From Collybiopsis luxurians FD-317 M1 (Eukaryota > Basidiomycota > Agaricomycetes > Agaricales > Omphalotaceae), in NCBI GenBank assembly GCA_000827265.1, contig KN834786.1, forward strand, positions 20,513-84,512: 64,000 nt of DNA, in the 5' to 3' direction. The position numbers and the translations under genes are program-made. The notes beneath the pieces are model-generated. The model saw nothing but the letters and a program-made list of their open reading frames with translations. It did not search any database and was not told where the DNA came from. Every line of letters starts with the position of its first letter. Positions within the stretch are counted from its first letter, which is position 1. This document shows positions 46,132-56,299 of the stretch, piece by piece.

Positions 46132-46553
46132 ATGCGTGCGTCCACATTTCGTGAGGCAGCACAACGAAAAGTTGACCAACTCTATAGCTATCAACCCACT
46201 TTACATTGTCGGAGGAACAGTCATTACAGTCGCGCTGACACCCGTCGCAGGCCCCGCAGTCCTCGGCCTCGCAGGTTTTACGAAAGCCGGAGTCGCAGCA
46301 GGTGCGCCAGTGATTAGGGTTTACTCATTACCTTCCAGGGTTTACTAATTCGGTGTTGGGTGCAGCAAGCTTGGGAGCTGGTATTCAGGCAACCATAGGC
46401 AATGTTGCCGCTGGCTCTCTTTTTGCAGGCGCCATGAGCGCTGGAGCTACAGGAACCATTCCAGTAATCGGCCATGTCATTAGTGCTGGCATAGGAGCTG
46501 GTGCCGGTGCCATCGTGGGGGCTACACGGTCAGCTAACGAATCCCCTATGTAA
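46132..46553 (+). CDS. IFI6/IFI27 (ISG12)-like small membrane protein
   Basis: Proposed exons 46132..46150, 46188..46301 and 46339..46553 give 115 residues. Two hydrophobic Gly/Ala-rich stretches are visible: YIVGGTVITVALTPVAGPAV and, after the second intron, GAGIQATIGNVAAGSLFAGA followed by MSAGATGTIPVIGHVI. This is the pattern of the IFI6/IFI27 family, small membrane proteins linked in animals to mitochondria and interferon responses. Fungal members are common but uncharacterised. Both introns would be unusually short (about 37 nt), so the N-terminus is less certain than the core. Confidence 0.7.
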
Positions 46554-46689
46554 TATCATATCAACTACATTTACTTCTCGTCCATTGGAATGATGCTCCT
46601 GTAGCGCAGTAATTAGTTAGCTGTAATTCAAGCGCGTTATCAAAAAGTTCCTACAAGAATACCCGAGTGTATCATGTATTAACCTGTGG

Positions 46690-47175
46690 CTACACATTCT
46701 CCGACGAATCACTTTTCAGCCGGGGCTCGTTCGAGAGAGCAGCGTTAGAATCCTTCAGAAGCGCAGTATTAGAGCCATTTAGCTGACGAATATTAGCGGT
46801 AAATACACTCACATCTCTACTTCCAAGTTCACGCTCTTCTGCTTTTCGAGCTTTCCGTTGGGCCAGATAGCAACGAAGCAAAGTAAGGGCGATGAACATT
46901 GATATTCCCACAGCGATTGCGATACCGACAGAGGTATTGTCAGCAATATTGCTGGAGGTGCCCAGTGCTGCCGCAGCGTCTTCCAGAGGCCATGAGTGTG
47001 TAGCCGACAAATTAGAAAACCATGCAGAGCAAAGAAAAGGTACTGAAGTGACCAATGCGTAGGAAACCCGTTCTACGGTGTTTCCTTGCTGAAGAACGGA
47101 AAGGTAAAGTTCAGAACGGCTCGAAAGACCTGGGACTTGAAAGGACAGAGAAATACTTGCTTTTTGACTTTCCAT
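46690..47175 (-). CDS. Small single-pass membrane protein, unrecognised
   Basis: An open frame of 161 residues. The centre holds one clear membrane helix (SVGIAIAVGISMFIALTLL) followed by a basic stretch (QRKARKAEERE), suggesting the C-terminus is cytosolic. The N-terminal part has Ser-rich, possibly extracellular sequence (LSATHSWPLEDAAAALGTS). No signal peptide is seen at this start, so an upstream exon is possible. The layout resembles fungal cell-surface sensor-like proteins, but I assign no function. Confidence 0.45.
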   Translation of the reverse strand: MESQKASISLSFQVPGLSSRSELYLSVLQQGNTVERVSYALVTSVPFLCSAWFSNLSATHSWPLEDAAAALGTSSNIADNTSVGIAIAVGISMFIALTLLRCYLAQRKARKAEERELGSRDVSVFTANIRQLNGSNTALLKDSNAALSNEPRLKSDSSENV

Positions 47176-47867
47176 CGCTCTACGGTGAGGCTTCAGGGAA
47201 CAAATCTTGGTGATTTTCTACTATGGCTTGTCATGGAAACTAATTGCACAAATCTTCATTTAAGTGATGATGAAGAGATTAACAACTCTAGATACTTTTG
47301 AAAACATTCAACTTGCCTGACTCGGAAGGCTATACAATAATCTGTGTATTGAAACATGATCAGAGATACTTTCCAACTTGACTGACTGTATATGAATTGA
47401 AACACGGTCGGACTCGGTCACTCTCTATACTTCCGGTTTGCTTCCGTGCCATCGAAAGATTTTGTACCCACTGCCGAATAGAGCAATTTACACTTCCTTC
47501 CTTCCTCGAAAGCTGGATACCTGGCGAGGAGCAGGAAGAGAAAGAGAAAAGCGCTAAGTCGAGCATTAAGCGCGCTTATGAATCTGATATATTGTTGTTG
47601 CTACCACTTCGTCCAAGACTCCTACCGCTCGATATCTGATGTGCTATCCGTCCATCTGACAAATCCCTCAGCTCATCTCTACGGTTCTTTTCCGAATTCT
47701 CGTACTGGACTATTAATAATGAAGCCAGCCTGATTGCGTTTCACGGCAGGTACAGTCTAAGACACGCAATCCGATTCGAGTATCCGACTTGAGTATAAAA
47801 CAAGTCCCTTTCAAATCTTCACTATTCACAGCAAACTTCTCTCAAACACACAATTTCAGTTCAACAG
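47176..47867 (+). promoter_or_regulatory. Upstream region of the aldo/keto reductase with TATA box
   Basis: No gene is seen in this 692-bp interval. TATAAAA at about 47794-47800 lies 68-74 bp before the ATG at 47868. Confidence 0.5.
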
Positions 47868-49277
47868 ATGGTTTCTCGAACAATCAAGCTTGGCGGTACT
47901 GCCTCCGACATCACCGTTGGTCCAGTTGGTGTGAGTACAAACGCAGAACCTACCATCATGATTTCAATCTCAATCATTTCCTCCAGCATGGCTTGATGAT
48001 GATGACGTCCGTACATCTCCACTTCGAGTGATACTGTCTCCCGTTTAATCAAAAAATACACCTAGATGGACTCCCAATCCGATTAGCGACGAACAGGCCT
48101 TTGAATCTATCAAGGCCGGTGTAGACGCTTTACCAACAGGAACAAAGGCTTTCCTGAACTCTGGTGTGTATAATCTCATTCCTGATGTCGGTCTTGTTCA
48201 ATGTGTTCGTGCCTAGGCGAGTTTTACGCGATGGATTTCGGTACAGCCAATCTGAAGCTACTATCAAGATTCTTCGCAAAATATCCAGAATATGCAGATA
48301 AGACGTTCCTTTCCGTGAAAGGCGGTATCCGCAATGGAGGCCCAGATGGATCGTGTGTAGCCCCGTTAGAATTGCTCTCATTCACGTCTAGAAGCTCAAA
48401 TTCAGGATGGAATGTCTTCGAGCAAGCGTTGATAACATTCAAAATGTTCTTGGACCCCACAAAAAGCTCGACCTCTTTGAACCAGCTCGAATCGATCGAA
48501 ACACGCCTCTTGAGGCCATCATGAACAACCTTGTCACACTGGTCAAAGAAGGGAAGTTCTCGCATATCGGTCTTTCCGAATGTAATGCCAATACCTTGCG
48601 TAAGGCCAACACTGTAAGCATTTCAAGGCATTCACATACCATTGCTAATTCAACTTTTCTTCAGATCTACCCCGTTAGTGCGGTTGAAATCGAAGTCAGT
48701 CCTTGGTCCTACGACCACAATCAGAAGGCAGTAATTTCCACTGCGCGTGAGCTCGGCATTACCGTCGTCGCGTATTCACCTTTGGGAAGAGGTTATCTGA
48801 CAGGTCAGATCAAGTCTACAAGCGATCTTCCTGGTACGCATAACTCTGAACTGTAAACTTCGATTATTTTCTCATCGTACTCCCGCAGATGGTGACATTC
48901 GCTCTCACTTCACTCGTTTCAAAGAGGAAAATTTCAAATCAAACTGGGCTATCGTCGAAGGCCTGAAATCTGTGGCCGAAAAGAAAGGTGTTACGACTGC
49001 GCAAGTGAGCATCGCTTGGGTCGCTTCGCTCGGTCCGCATATGCTGCCTCTCCCGGGGTCATCGTACGTCGTCATCTTTACTATCGTTCTTTGATCAGCT
49101 GTATCAACTACTTTTTCCGATTGCAGGAAAGCATCTCGCACGTTGGAGAACCTGCAAGCTGCAGATATCGAGTTCACAGTTGAAGAATCCAAAACTATTG
49201 ATAGCGTTCTTGCTGCTAACCCCGTTGTCGGGGATAGGTATGCTGGCTCTGATGAGAAAGCTCATCTTTGGGGATAG
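47868..49277 (+). CDS. Aldo/keto reductase, pyridoxal-reductase-like
   Basis: The start at 47868 gives [20 protein letters not shown]. Exon 1 is 47868..47930, followed by a 20-nt microexon (47987..48006: HGLMMMT), exon 3 48066..48163 and exon 4 from 48217. AKR features: [12 protein letters not shown] (catalytic Tyr region), [10 protein letters not shown] (Lys region), [40 protein letters not shown] and the last exon [15 protein letters not shown] ending at 49277. These fit the NADPH-dependent pyridoxal reductase-like AKR8 group; the substrate is inferred only. The last exon is the source, or a sister, of fragments found at 56167 and 60615. Confidence 0.85.
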
Positions 49278-49588
49278 AGCATTTAGAATTCGGTCCAGTT
49301 GTGCTTGCATCACGCATCTTATCATATGAGGCTTCTTTACTGCCTTTCGTTGTGGATTCCATCTTGCAAAATCAAGAGATACATTCCTTAAGCAGATATT
49401 AATACAAATGAAAGAGGGTGGGGGCGAACAGATATACAATCAAAATCAAGGACCACATTCTCAAGCGCATAATGATACAAATGAGGGGATGTTATAAAAG
49501 AGAGGATGGGGACGAAACGGCCCTCACGATGAAAACGGTGCTGCTGTATAACAGCCTTCCAAGGTTGTCAAAACCGTTAACCTGAACG
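49278..49588. other. Convergent 3' flank between AKR and minus gene A
   Basis: About 310 bp without coding potential. Two similar AT/GA-rich segments (around 49371-49420 and 49447-49495, both with ATACAAATGA) form an imperfect direct repeat. It recurs in the matching places of copies B and C. Confidence 0.5.
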
Positions 49589-50607
49589 TTAACCCTGGAT
49601 CGCGATTGATTCTAACCTTTTGGTGATATTCGCTAGACTCAGAATTCCCTTGGGCTTTCCAGTACTCTGAGGTGGCTTCTTTTCGGCCATAACCATCTTC
49701 GAAGGTAAAATATTGATGGTAGAAAAGTTCTCTTTGATGGGTGAGGAAGTACCGAAATGCGTGTGGGATTGTCGCAGAGTCGAACCGCGTAGCTGGCTTG
49801 TTCTCGTTCGATACGTCGCCTGGGATGTAAATGTCGCGCGGGACTGACCCTGGTATGGGATGGTAATCCTTGAAGCGAACTGCACATAGATAAGGTCAGT
49901 GATCAAGCTACAGAAGTGAAAACTAGAGCTCACAATATTCCTGTCTTCACAATCGCCTGCTGCGAATTCCTATTCGAGCCAGCTGTTAGATTGGATCTGA
50001 TCTCCAAGTACGGAAAATTACGCACCAATATACTCTTGAGCATCTGGACAGGAACGACAAGCGGCGATCCCAGTGCTTTTTCAAACCACTTCTTTCTCTT
50101 GAAATCACACAGCTTGACGAGACGGTCTTGTTCCACCGCATCTAACGCTATATCTCCCTTCCATGGCCTAAGATCAGCCGTATTTACTTCGTACAAGAAG
50201 CAGATTACCCATTGGGTCTGCACTCCTTCCTTGGGCTTCCAAAGCGGGGTTGTGGTGATACATTCTTCGTCTTTAAATGTCTTTGTGTATCCGTCTTTGG
50301 ATCCTGATTTCACGGGGGTGACAAAATACCGAAGCATTCTGGGCAAATCATCGATCCCAGAACCATCGAAAGTGGCCATGAGACAGATTTTTTTTCGTTC
50401 TCGGTCTGCGTCAAGGTTGGTCTTCCGTTCTGGAATAACAAAACAAGGCCGAAACCTGGTTTTCCTATTTCGCACTGCAGCGTCGATTTCGTCCAAGCGT
50501 TTTCGAACCGTAGACTTGCGTGTCTTGTCCAGCCCGCAGTGGGAAAGGCAGATAAGCATGGGGTGAAGGACGGAGTCGTAAACGCCACAGACGTATGCGC
50601 CAGGCAT
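49589..50607 (-). CDS. Unrecognised protein, minus-strand member of divergent pair, copy A
   Basis: Exons 50026..50607, 49934..49969 and 49589..49879 give 302 residues. Start MPGAYVCGVYDSVLHPML. Landmarks: TRKSTVRKRLDEIDAAVRNR, CLMATFDGSGIDDLP, RYFVTPVKSGSKDGY, TQWVICFLYEVNTADLRPW, EQDRLVKLCDF and the end IAIQG. Exon 2 is a 36-nt microexon (EFAAGDCED). The C-terminal ~95 residues are Ser/Thr/Lys-rich and probably disordered. No signal peptide, membrane helix or known catalytic motif. The exon-3 frame was chosen because differences between copies fall mostly at its third codon positions. Function unknown; it occurs only with the plus-strand partner here. Confidence 0.7.
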
Positions 50608-51004
50608 TTTGAAGTACTATTAATGAAAAGAGTGGCTGAAGTGTTATGAGGCGTCAGAGACCTGCTCAGAGTTGGACTGTATGGTAAGGTGGCGAACAAG
50701 TTTGGGGACCAGTTATATATTCCTGTAGGCCTTTGGTCGCATTGTTCTTCCGTAGGCTTTCAAATTTGTCGCTGTATATTACTGATCTAATTGTACACTT
50801 GATGTACCTTTGAAAATAAGTATTGTGGCTTAGCATATGTTGTTGCCAAAAAAGGGAACCCGGTTGGTCATGCCGAACTTGGACCCACAATGCTTTGTTT
50901 TGTCGGTTTCTCCTTTGTTCGGCCATTTAAATACTCTTTCATTGGAATGGATGCCCTTATCTCATTCTCGTCCTCTGCCAGCTTGCTCTCTAATCGTAGC
51001 CTTC
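50608..51004. promoter_or_regulatory. Divergent promoter A
   Basis: A 397-bp spacer between opposite ATGs. The plus side has TTTAAATA at 50926-50933, 79 bp before the ATG. The minus side has TATATA at 50714-50719. CCGAAC (50873-50878) and GTTCGG (50917-50922) form an inverted pair just upstream of the plus TATA. All recur at similar spacing in copy B and mostly in copy C. Confidence 0.65.
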
Positions 51005-52467
51005 ATGTCCTCAACAGTCTCTAATTCTCGTCAGTCTTTTGAAAAACCCACGTCTCGCATTCATTTTGCTCCAGATGTTTGTACCTACATCTCGTTCACT
51101 ATCGACCTCAGACAAACGTTGGACCTTCTTCGATGCGACATTACTGAAGAATTGGAGGAGGTCATAAGAAACTTTCCTGCTCGAAAATACGTCGCCGTAG
51201 TCCAGGATGTGCGTAATAAACTCAGTTATGTTCGATACGCCTCTGATCTTTGCGCCACAGTACCCAGATGTTCCCATTCCGGATGTACCCTACCAACGAA
51301 TGACTGTCCGATTGCTTCAGCAAAATCTTCCTGGTCCGATCCCCAGAATCTGCCTTGAGCCCCACATGTGTTTTCCTGTTGCCCCGGAAACGTCTCATCC
51401 TCTAAACCGTCCCCCAGTGAAGACCAACAAGCCACTTCCCTGGACAGGATGCTACCACCTGAGCTGCCTCGATGAGGACGTATGTCTTCCTCAAAGTCGT
51501 TTTGATTATGCAGATGCCATCAGCATGGACTACGATGACTGGCTTCGAACCTACCATTACAGTGGCGAGGACGCGGAGCTTGCACGAGCCAATCAGGGAA
51601 ATTCTCGTCCCGGATGGCCCCGTTGGTTCCCATTCGGAGACGACGAGAACTCTATTCCGGAATCAGCTCATGAATCTTCCTCTGAAGATGAGAAAGAGGA
51701 CCAGTGTTCGGACCCACCCGCGCCGCCACCTCCTTCTGTACCTGCAGTCCAAAGGCAGTACAAGTATAACGAGGACGGGAGAATCGATTGGTTAGCATCT
51801 GATTCTGAAGACGAGGACTACGAGGCTCCATACGAGGATTCTGGCGACGATTCAGACGCGCACTCGGAGAGTATCCGCTGGTTATCGGATGACGAGGATG
51901 AGGACAAGGAGAGGGGATCCGAACCTGCCGACGAATGCATTCCGTCGATGAACGCCATGCTTGAAGCGTGGATGCCATTCGATGGATACATGCCAGATGG
52001 CAGTATTCTCCCTGTGATCAACTTCTCGCCAGACTTGTCTGGTATCCCCTCTTTGTTCAGTGCTGAGCAATTCTCTCAAGACCTTAAGGCTGCTAAGGCG
52101 TAAGTTTTGTCATTTTCTTTTAATCCTTTGTCAGCTATCTGAATTGCGTTGTAGATTGCTGAAGGAATGTGTTGAGGGCCCGCCAGTTCCTATTGTCTCC
52201 ACCGTTGAAAAAGGGAAAGAAGACCCTTCGAACACAGCTAGGGACGGTTGCGTGGGGGAAGTAGACGGAGGAAGCGCTCTACAGCGCATTCGTCGTCCCT
52301 TTTCTAGTCAGTCGTCTATTCGTCGCCTTACACAGTATTCATCTGACTTACCCCTCCACTTTATAGCTTTCCGAAAGCGGATTGAAAAGGTCGAGGATGC
52401 TTTGAAAACGAGTCGGGTTGGAAGGTTCTTTAAGCGCGTGTTCTGCAGATCAGACACGAAAAATTAA
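51005..52467 (+). CDS. Unrecognised acidic protein, plus-strand member of divergent pair, copy A
   Basis: Exons 51005..51208, 51261..52099 and 52155..52467 give 451 residues. The N-terminal exon holds TYISFTIDLRQTLDLLRCD and FPARKYVAVVQ. A Cys/Pro/His-containing domain follows (ICLEPHMCFPVAPETSHPLN, GCYHLSCLDEDVCLPQ, DDWLRTYHYSGEDAELARAN). A long acidic, Pro-containing middle (SDSEDEDYEAPYEDSGDDSD) leads to MNAMLEAWMPFDGYMPDGSI and LSGIPSLFSAEQFSQDL. The end is basic: RIEKVEDALKTSRVGRFFKR then VFCRSDTKN. No known family recognised. The clustered Cys/His might bind metal, which is inference. This is the most complete of the three copies. Confidence 0.75.
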
Positions 52468-53968
52468 ATTATAGTCTTTCCTTAAATAATTATCAGAAGT
52501 ACTCCGAATAATACTGCTGCGGCTCCTGGACGTAACCCTGCTGGAAAGTAACTTGTCATTGAGTATCTGCACAGAGTCGCTTCTCCATTCCAACAGAAGT
52601 CGGAGTCGTGAATATATACCGTCGCTGTCTTTCAAGCTAGTGGTTGGTAGCATGTATTACCCCCATGCCAAAGACTCAGATTCAGTTTGAAATTTAACTG
52701 GACGCAAGTTGGATGAGAAGGCGGCAGCTAGAGGAGCTTCTATTGTTTGTTGCAGGGCTGGGACACAGTAAGGACAAAGGCGTGGAGCGAAATCGCGACC
52801 GGCGAAGAATTAGGTGAAAGGGGTTTGGGAGAGAAGACGGCCGTAGTTTACAAGGCTTTTACCTTTAAAATAATAATGTAGAATGTGTTTTGGGGGTTGG
52901 CCGCTGCGGTCAAAGCGTCGAGTTTGGAGACGGATTCCCTCGATAGAAGTGGTAGCGTTTCCAAGTAAATAGTCGGCGCGTTCAGCGCTTATTTTACGTA
53001 GCAGGAAAACGAACATGTCATGTGATCAGGTTTATTATCTAATCGTCACCTTGCTTGCAAGGTCTATTCTGACCCACTTATGCGTCATCACTCACATTTT
53101 GTTCCCGGATCAAAATTTGATCTCGGCATCTCACAACTATATTCTCACGATCCCGCAGCCTTGTGCATTGATGCAAGGCATGATATGTACTTCCTGTTGA
53201 TTGTGAGTTACCACAAAAAGCAAGTAATTGTTCTTTCAAATTCATCATCAATATGCTCCAAATACAGAGGCAAAAGCCAGGCAACTTGACACTGAGTTTA
53301 ACTTGTCAGTGAACAACATTTTCATCGCTAAGAAGGTGAAAAGTGCAGGGATATTGCAATTAGACCTATTTAAAAGACAGACAATGTCGGATGGATCTAC
53401 AATTAACAATGCCAGATGCCCACCACAAGACCCCTCCTCTGGAGAGTCGGGGACCACTGTAGCACCATTTTGTATGGCAAGGCCCACTACCTTATTGTTA
53501 CTCACAAGGTTCATAGCACACAAGTCATTTCAGAAGATATTGGTCCATCGCATTCACTATATCCAATACAACACCCTATGTAATACTACCCTCCTTATAT
53601 ACTTCCACCAAAACAGAGTATATCAATGATTTGACTCAAAACCAATCCTTCTGACCATCTTCATGCCTGTAAAGTGATCCTTTCCAAAGTTATTTTTTAA
53701 ATTTTGGATGTCCTCGGCAAGGTCCAGAGAAAGTAATCTTTTGTACAAGGTATTTTCATGCTAGAAAGGGAAGATTCGTAGTCGGCAAAGCCGGCAAGAT
53801 GTAGCAGCAAGCAAGGTGCTGGCCATATGAGTGGACCCCTTCATTTACTATGGTCAATCGCTCCGCATCTCTCTTTGCCACCGACGCGACCACATTATCA
53901 CGATCTACCATGGTCAGCTGTACACACACGCACACGCGTCAGTTTTTTCACTGACTGACTGACTGAAC
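52468..53968. other. Mosaic non-coding region with duplicated remnants
   Basis: The 3' flank of plus gene A is followed by a segment (52664-52785) repeated at 55195-55310, then AT-rich sequence. A minus-strand frame at 53248..53523 (91 residues, with NKVVGLAIQNGATVV and SCGGHLALLIVDPSD) looks protein-like but has no recognised family or start context. It could be a mobile-element or gene remnant. Nothing else supported. Confidence 0.4.
52664..52785. repeat. Direct repeat of a zinc-finger-remnant segment (copy 1)
   Basis: Closely similar to 55195-55310 in the same orientation (shared stretches such as GACTCAGATTCAGTTTGA and TTGTTGCAGGGCTGGGACA). The second copy lies next to a recognisable C2H2 finger remnant; this copy retains only the downstream part. 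The two copies bracket the esterase gene. Confidence 0.7.
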
Positions 53969-54891
53969 TTACTGAGGAAAGACCTTCTCCAAGTTGTCTG
54001 GATGTAATTTCGGATACGTCTTTGCAATGGTCTCCAGTACAGCGTCGTACATCAGCTAAATCAATGATTACACCTTCATCGTCAACGTCATCTAATAAAT
54101 CTCGTACCTGGTAACCGGCTCCATTCAAGTGCAATCCATCATGCAAGTAATTACTGAGCGTCCGCTCATCGTGTCCTGCTGCATCCCATGTTTTAGTCCA
54201 GATATCAACAAGTCCTACTCCTTCTTCTCTAGCAACATCCTTGACCGTCTCGGCATATCGTCTTGTAGTTTCAAAGTCTCTGTCCAATTGCAAGGGTGGT
54301 TTTCTGCTCCTTAGGACTGCCTCGCGCTGATATGTGTTGACTGGCGGCGGTGTCGCCAGTACAATACACGTATTCGGGGAGTAATATTCAGATCTGTCCG
54401 ACTGAACTAAATTTATGAGGTACTTCAAGTTGGATGCAAACTTGGCAAGAGGAACGTGCTTAGGAGAATGAAATAGACACGCATCATTGGCACCGAACCA
54501 GATGATGAGGAGTCGGACGGTTGGTAAATGCTTCTGCTGTTCTCGTGTTGCAAACACCTGTAATCAGAGTCAGCCGGTTTCGCTATAGATGGGACTTCAA
54601 TGACCTGCTTAAACACTGGAATAGCCCGCTCAGTATTGTACCCAGAAAACCCGCGATTCACGATATCCATTTTCCGTGCATATACGTCTGAGAACAAATC
54701 AGTTGCTGTTTTCCCAGTACTGAGACTGATCTTACGCGCTAGTTGAGCCCCAAAACTATTCATTCCCGTCTTCCAGACTTTTATTCGTAAGACCTTTTAA
54801 TTGATTGAGATATATTCGCGGAGGAAAAAGTACCTGATTGAGTGAGTGAATCACCAAACAGCATGATACTGTGCTGTACATCGGCCGACAT
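53969..54891 (-). CDS. IAH1: SGNH/GDSL hydrolase, isoamyl acetate esterase-like
   Basis: The start at 54891 gives SIMLFGDSLTQS (block I Ser). After introns, LAHVYARKMDIVNRGFSGYN (block II Gly), LLIIWFGANDACLF (block III GxND) and LHDGLHLNGAGYQ (block V DxxH) are present. With the last intron removed the end reads KTYPKLHPDNLEKVFPQ and the stop at 53969. The family hydrolyses short-chain acetate esters, as yeast Iah1 does. Introns were chosen to restore the conserved order; without them the frame reads through unrelated residues. At least four introns. It is an intact gene trapped between duplicated accessory units. Confidence 0.82.
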
Positions 54892-54971
54892 GGGGGCAAG
54901 AGTAAAAGCTGTGTCTAACCGAGTAGCGGCGGGCGGCAGAGCCCGCTACCGTTAACAGATACAGACAGAAT

Positions 54972-55501
54972 TCACGGTGTCACAATCCACCTTTTATTAC
55001 TTGCAGTTTTAATTAAAAAAGCCAAAGCCCATGTTGTGTTCAAATAAGAGACAATAGAGTCACGACACACATTCATTATTGTCCTGGTCATTTGCTCAGT
55101 GTATCTGGGTTTCTCAATCCTTCGATCGGTGAAGGAGACTGTCAAGGAGGACGCGGAAGAAGGTAATGGAGGCAAAGAACAAGATCTAGAATATGCCAAT
55201 GACTCAGATTCAGTTTGAGATTTAGCTGGACGCAAGGTGGACAAAAAGGCAGCAGTTTGAGGAGTTTCTGTCATTTGTTGCAGGGCTGGGACAAAGGACA
55301 AAGGCAAATATCGAGGGGACCCTGTGGAACTGGAATTGAGGAAGATAGATTATCTTCATCCTGAACTCCTGGTTGTCGGCACCTTGACCGACGCACTTTG
55401 GGAATGTGAATTCGTTTTCTATGACGGGTCAAAGAGCCCGGGTCAACAGTGGCAAAGTCACAGTTAGGGTACGTATGCGTCTTGCTTCTCATACTGTGCA
55501 T
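54972..55501 (-). pseudogene. C2H2 zinc-finger gene remnant
   Basis: The minus strand reads CDFATVDPGSLTRHRKRIH, the second half of a C2H2 finger of a type frequent in mushrooms, but the usual first Cys is not in frame just upstream. A second frame downstream (QTESESLAYSRSCSLPPL) continues in a different register. No intact gene can be assembled within the interval, and its 5' side is cut by a fragment of the duplicated plus gene at about 55523. Best read as a truncated or decayed copy. Confidence 0.5.
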
Positions 55502-55522
55502 TCAAGTATCTGTTTTGCAGGT

Positions 55523-55729
55523 CCAGACCGAGGAAGTGCTCGACAACGTATTCGTCGTCCCTTTTCTGGTCAGTCATCTATTCGTTGCCTTAAAGAGTAT
55601 TCATCCGATTTACCCCTTCACTTCATAGCTTTCCGTGAGCAAATTGAAAAGGTCGAGGATGCGTTGAAAGCCAGTCAGGTTGGAAGGCTCTTCAAGCGCG
55701 CGTTCTGCAGATCAGACACGAAAAAGTAA
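55523..55729 (+). pseudogene. 3' fragment of the plus-strand pair gene
   Basis: Begins abruptly at the equivalent of position ~60039 in copy B and reads RGSARQRIRRPFSGQSSI, then LHFIAFREQIEKVEDALKAS and FKRAFCRSDTKK with the stop at 55729. This matches the last exon of plus gene A closely, basic tail included. No start or upstream exons exist. It marks the left boundary of the B repeat unit. Confidence 0.8.
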
Positions 55730-56166
55730 ATTATAGTCTTTAAAATAATTATTAGGATTACGAATAATATTGCTGCGATACCGGACGTAATCCAGCTGGA
55801 AGGAAGACGCTAAGTGTTTACTGTAGAGTCACCTGTCCGTGACAACGGCAGTCAGACCTGTCTTACAGGCTACTTGAATGGTACGCTCCCACAAGAACGA
55901 TATTCATTGCTTTGACCAACCCGATAAGGAAAACTCATCAACCCGCACTCCTGTCGACGGTAAGACTGCAAATTCGGTACCCTCGAGACCTACGCCTCCT
56001 TTAAAGAGTAGTCTTTATGGTATGGACCTGGGGCAGAGTGGAAGAGGTAAAACAGAACAAACGTGAGTTGAGCAATAATATATATTGAGAGAATGGTGAA
56101 CATGTAAAATATATTATGCGTGAAATACAAAGACGACGGGCCAAGTTAACCTAGAGGTATCCCATA
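55730..56166. other. Spacer of repeat unit B
   Basis: Downstream flank of the plus fragment, matching 60244-60610 in unit C apart from about 70 bp missing in C near 60475. A short plus frame (55878..56066, FDQPDKENSSTRTP) is not conserved in C and is not called. Confidence 0.5.
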
Positions 56167-56299
56167 CGTTGAAGAACCTGCAAGCTGAAGATATCGAGTC
56201 CATGGCCAAAGAATCCAAGACTATCAATGACGTTCGTGCTGCTAACCCCGCTGTCAGGGATAGGTATCATGGGTCCAACAAGAAAGCTCTTCTTCGGGG
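56167..56299 (+). pseudogene. Fragment of aldo/keto reductase last exon (unit B)
   Basis: Reads TLKNLQAEDIESMAKESKTI and NPAVRDRYHGSNKKALLRG, aligned with the last exon of the intact AKR ([39 protein letters not shown]). The original stop is lost (reads on as Gly-Arg-Glu). No upstream exons are present, so it cannot make the enzyme. Confidence 0.85.

Noticed and set aside
49639..49887. Arg-rich frame of minus gene A exon 3 (and equivalents in B, C)
   Set aside because: It follows if the first exon is read without the 56-nt intron. Changes among copies are not concentrated at its third positions, and the shared intron signals favour the other frame.
55878..56066. 62-residue plus frame in the unit B spacer
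   Set aside because: About 70 bp of it is missing from unit C, and it has no motif.
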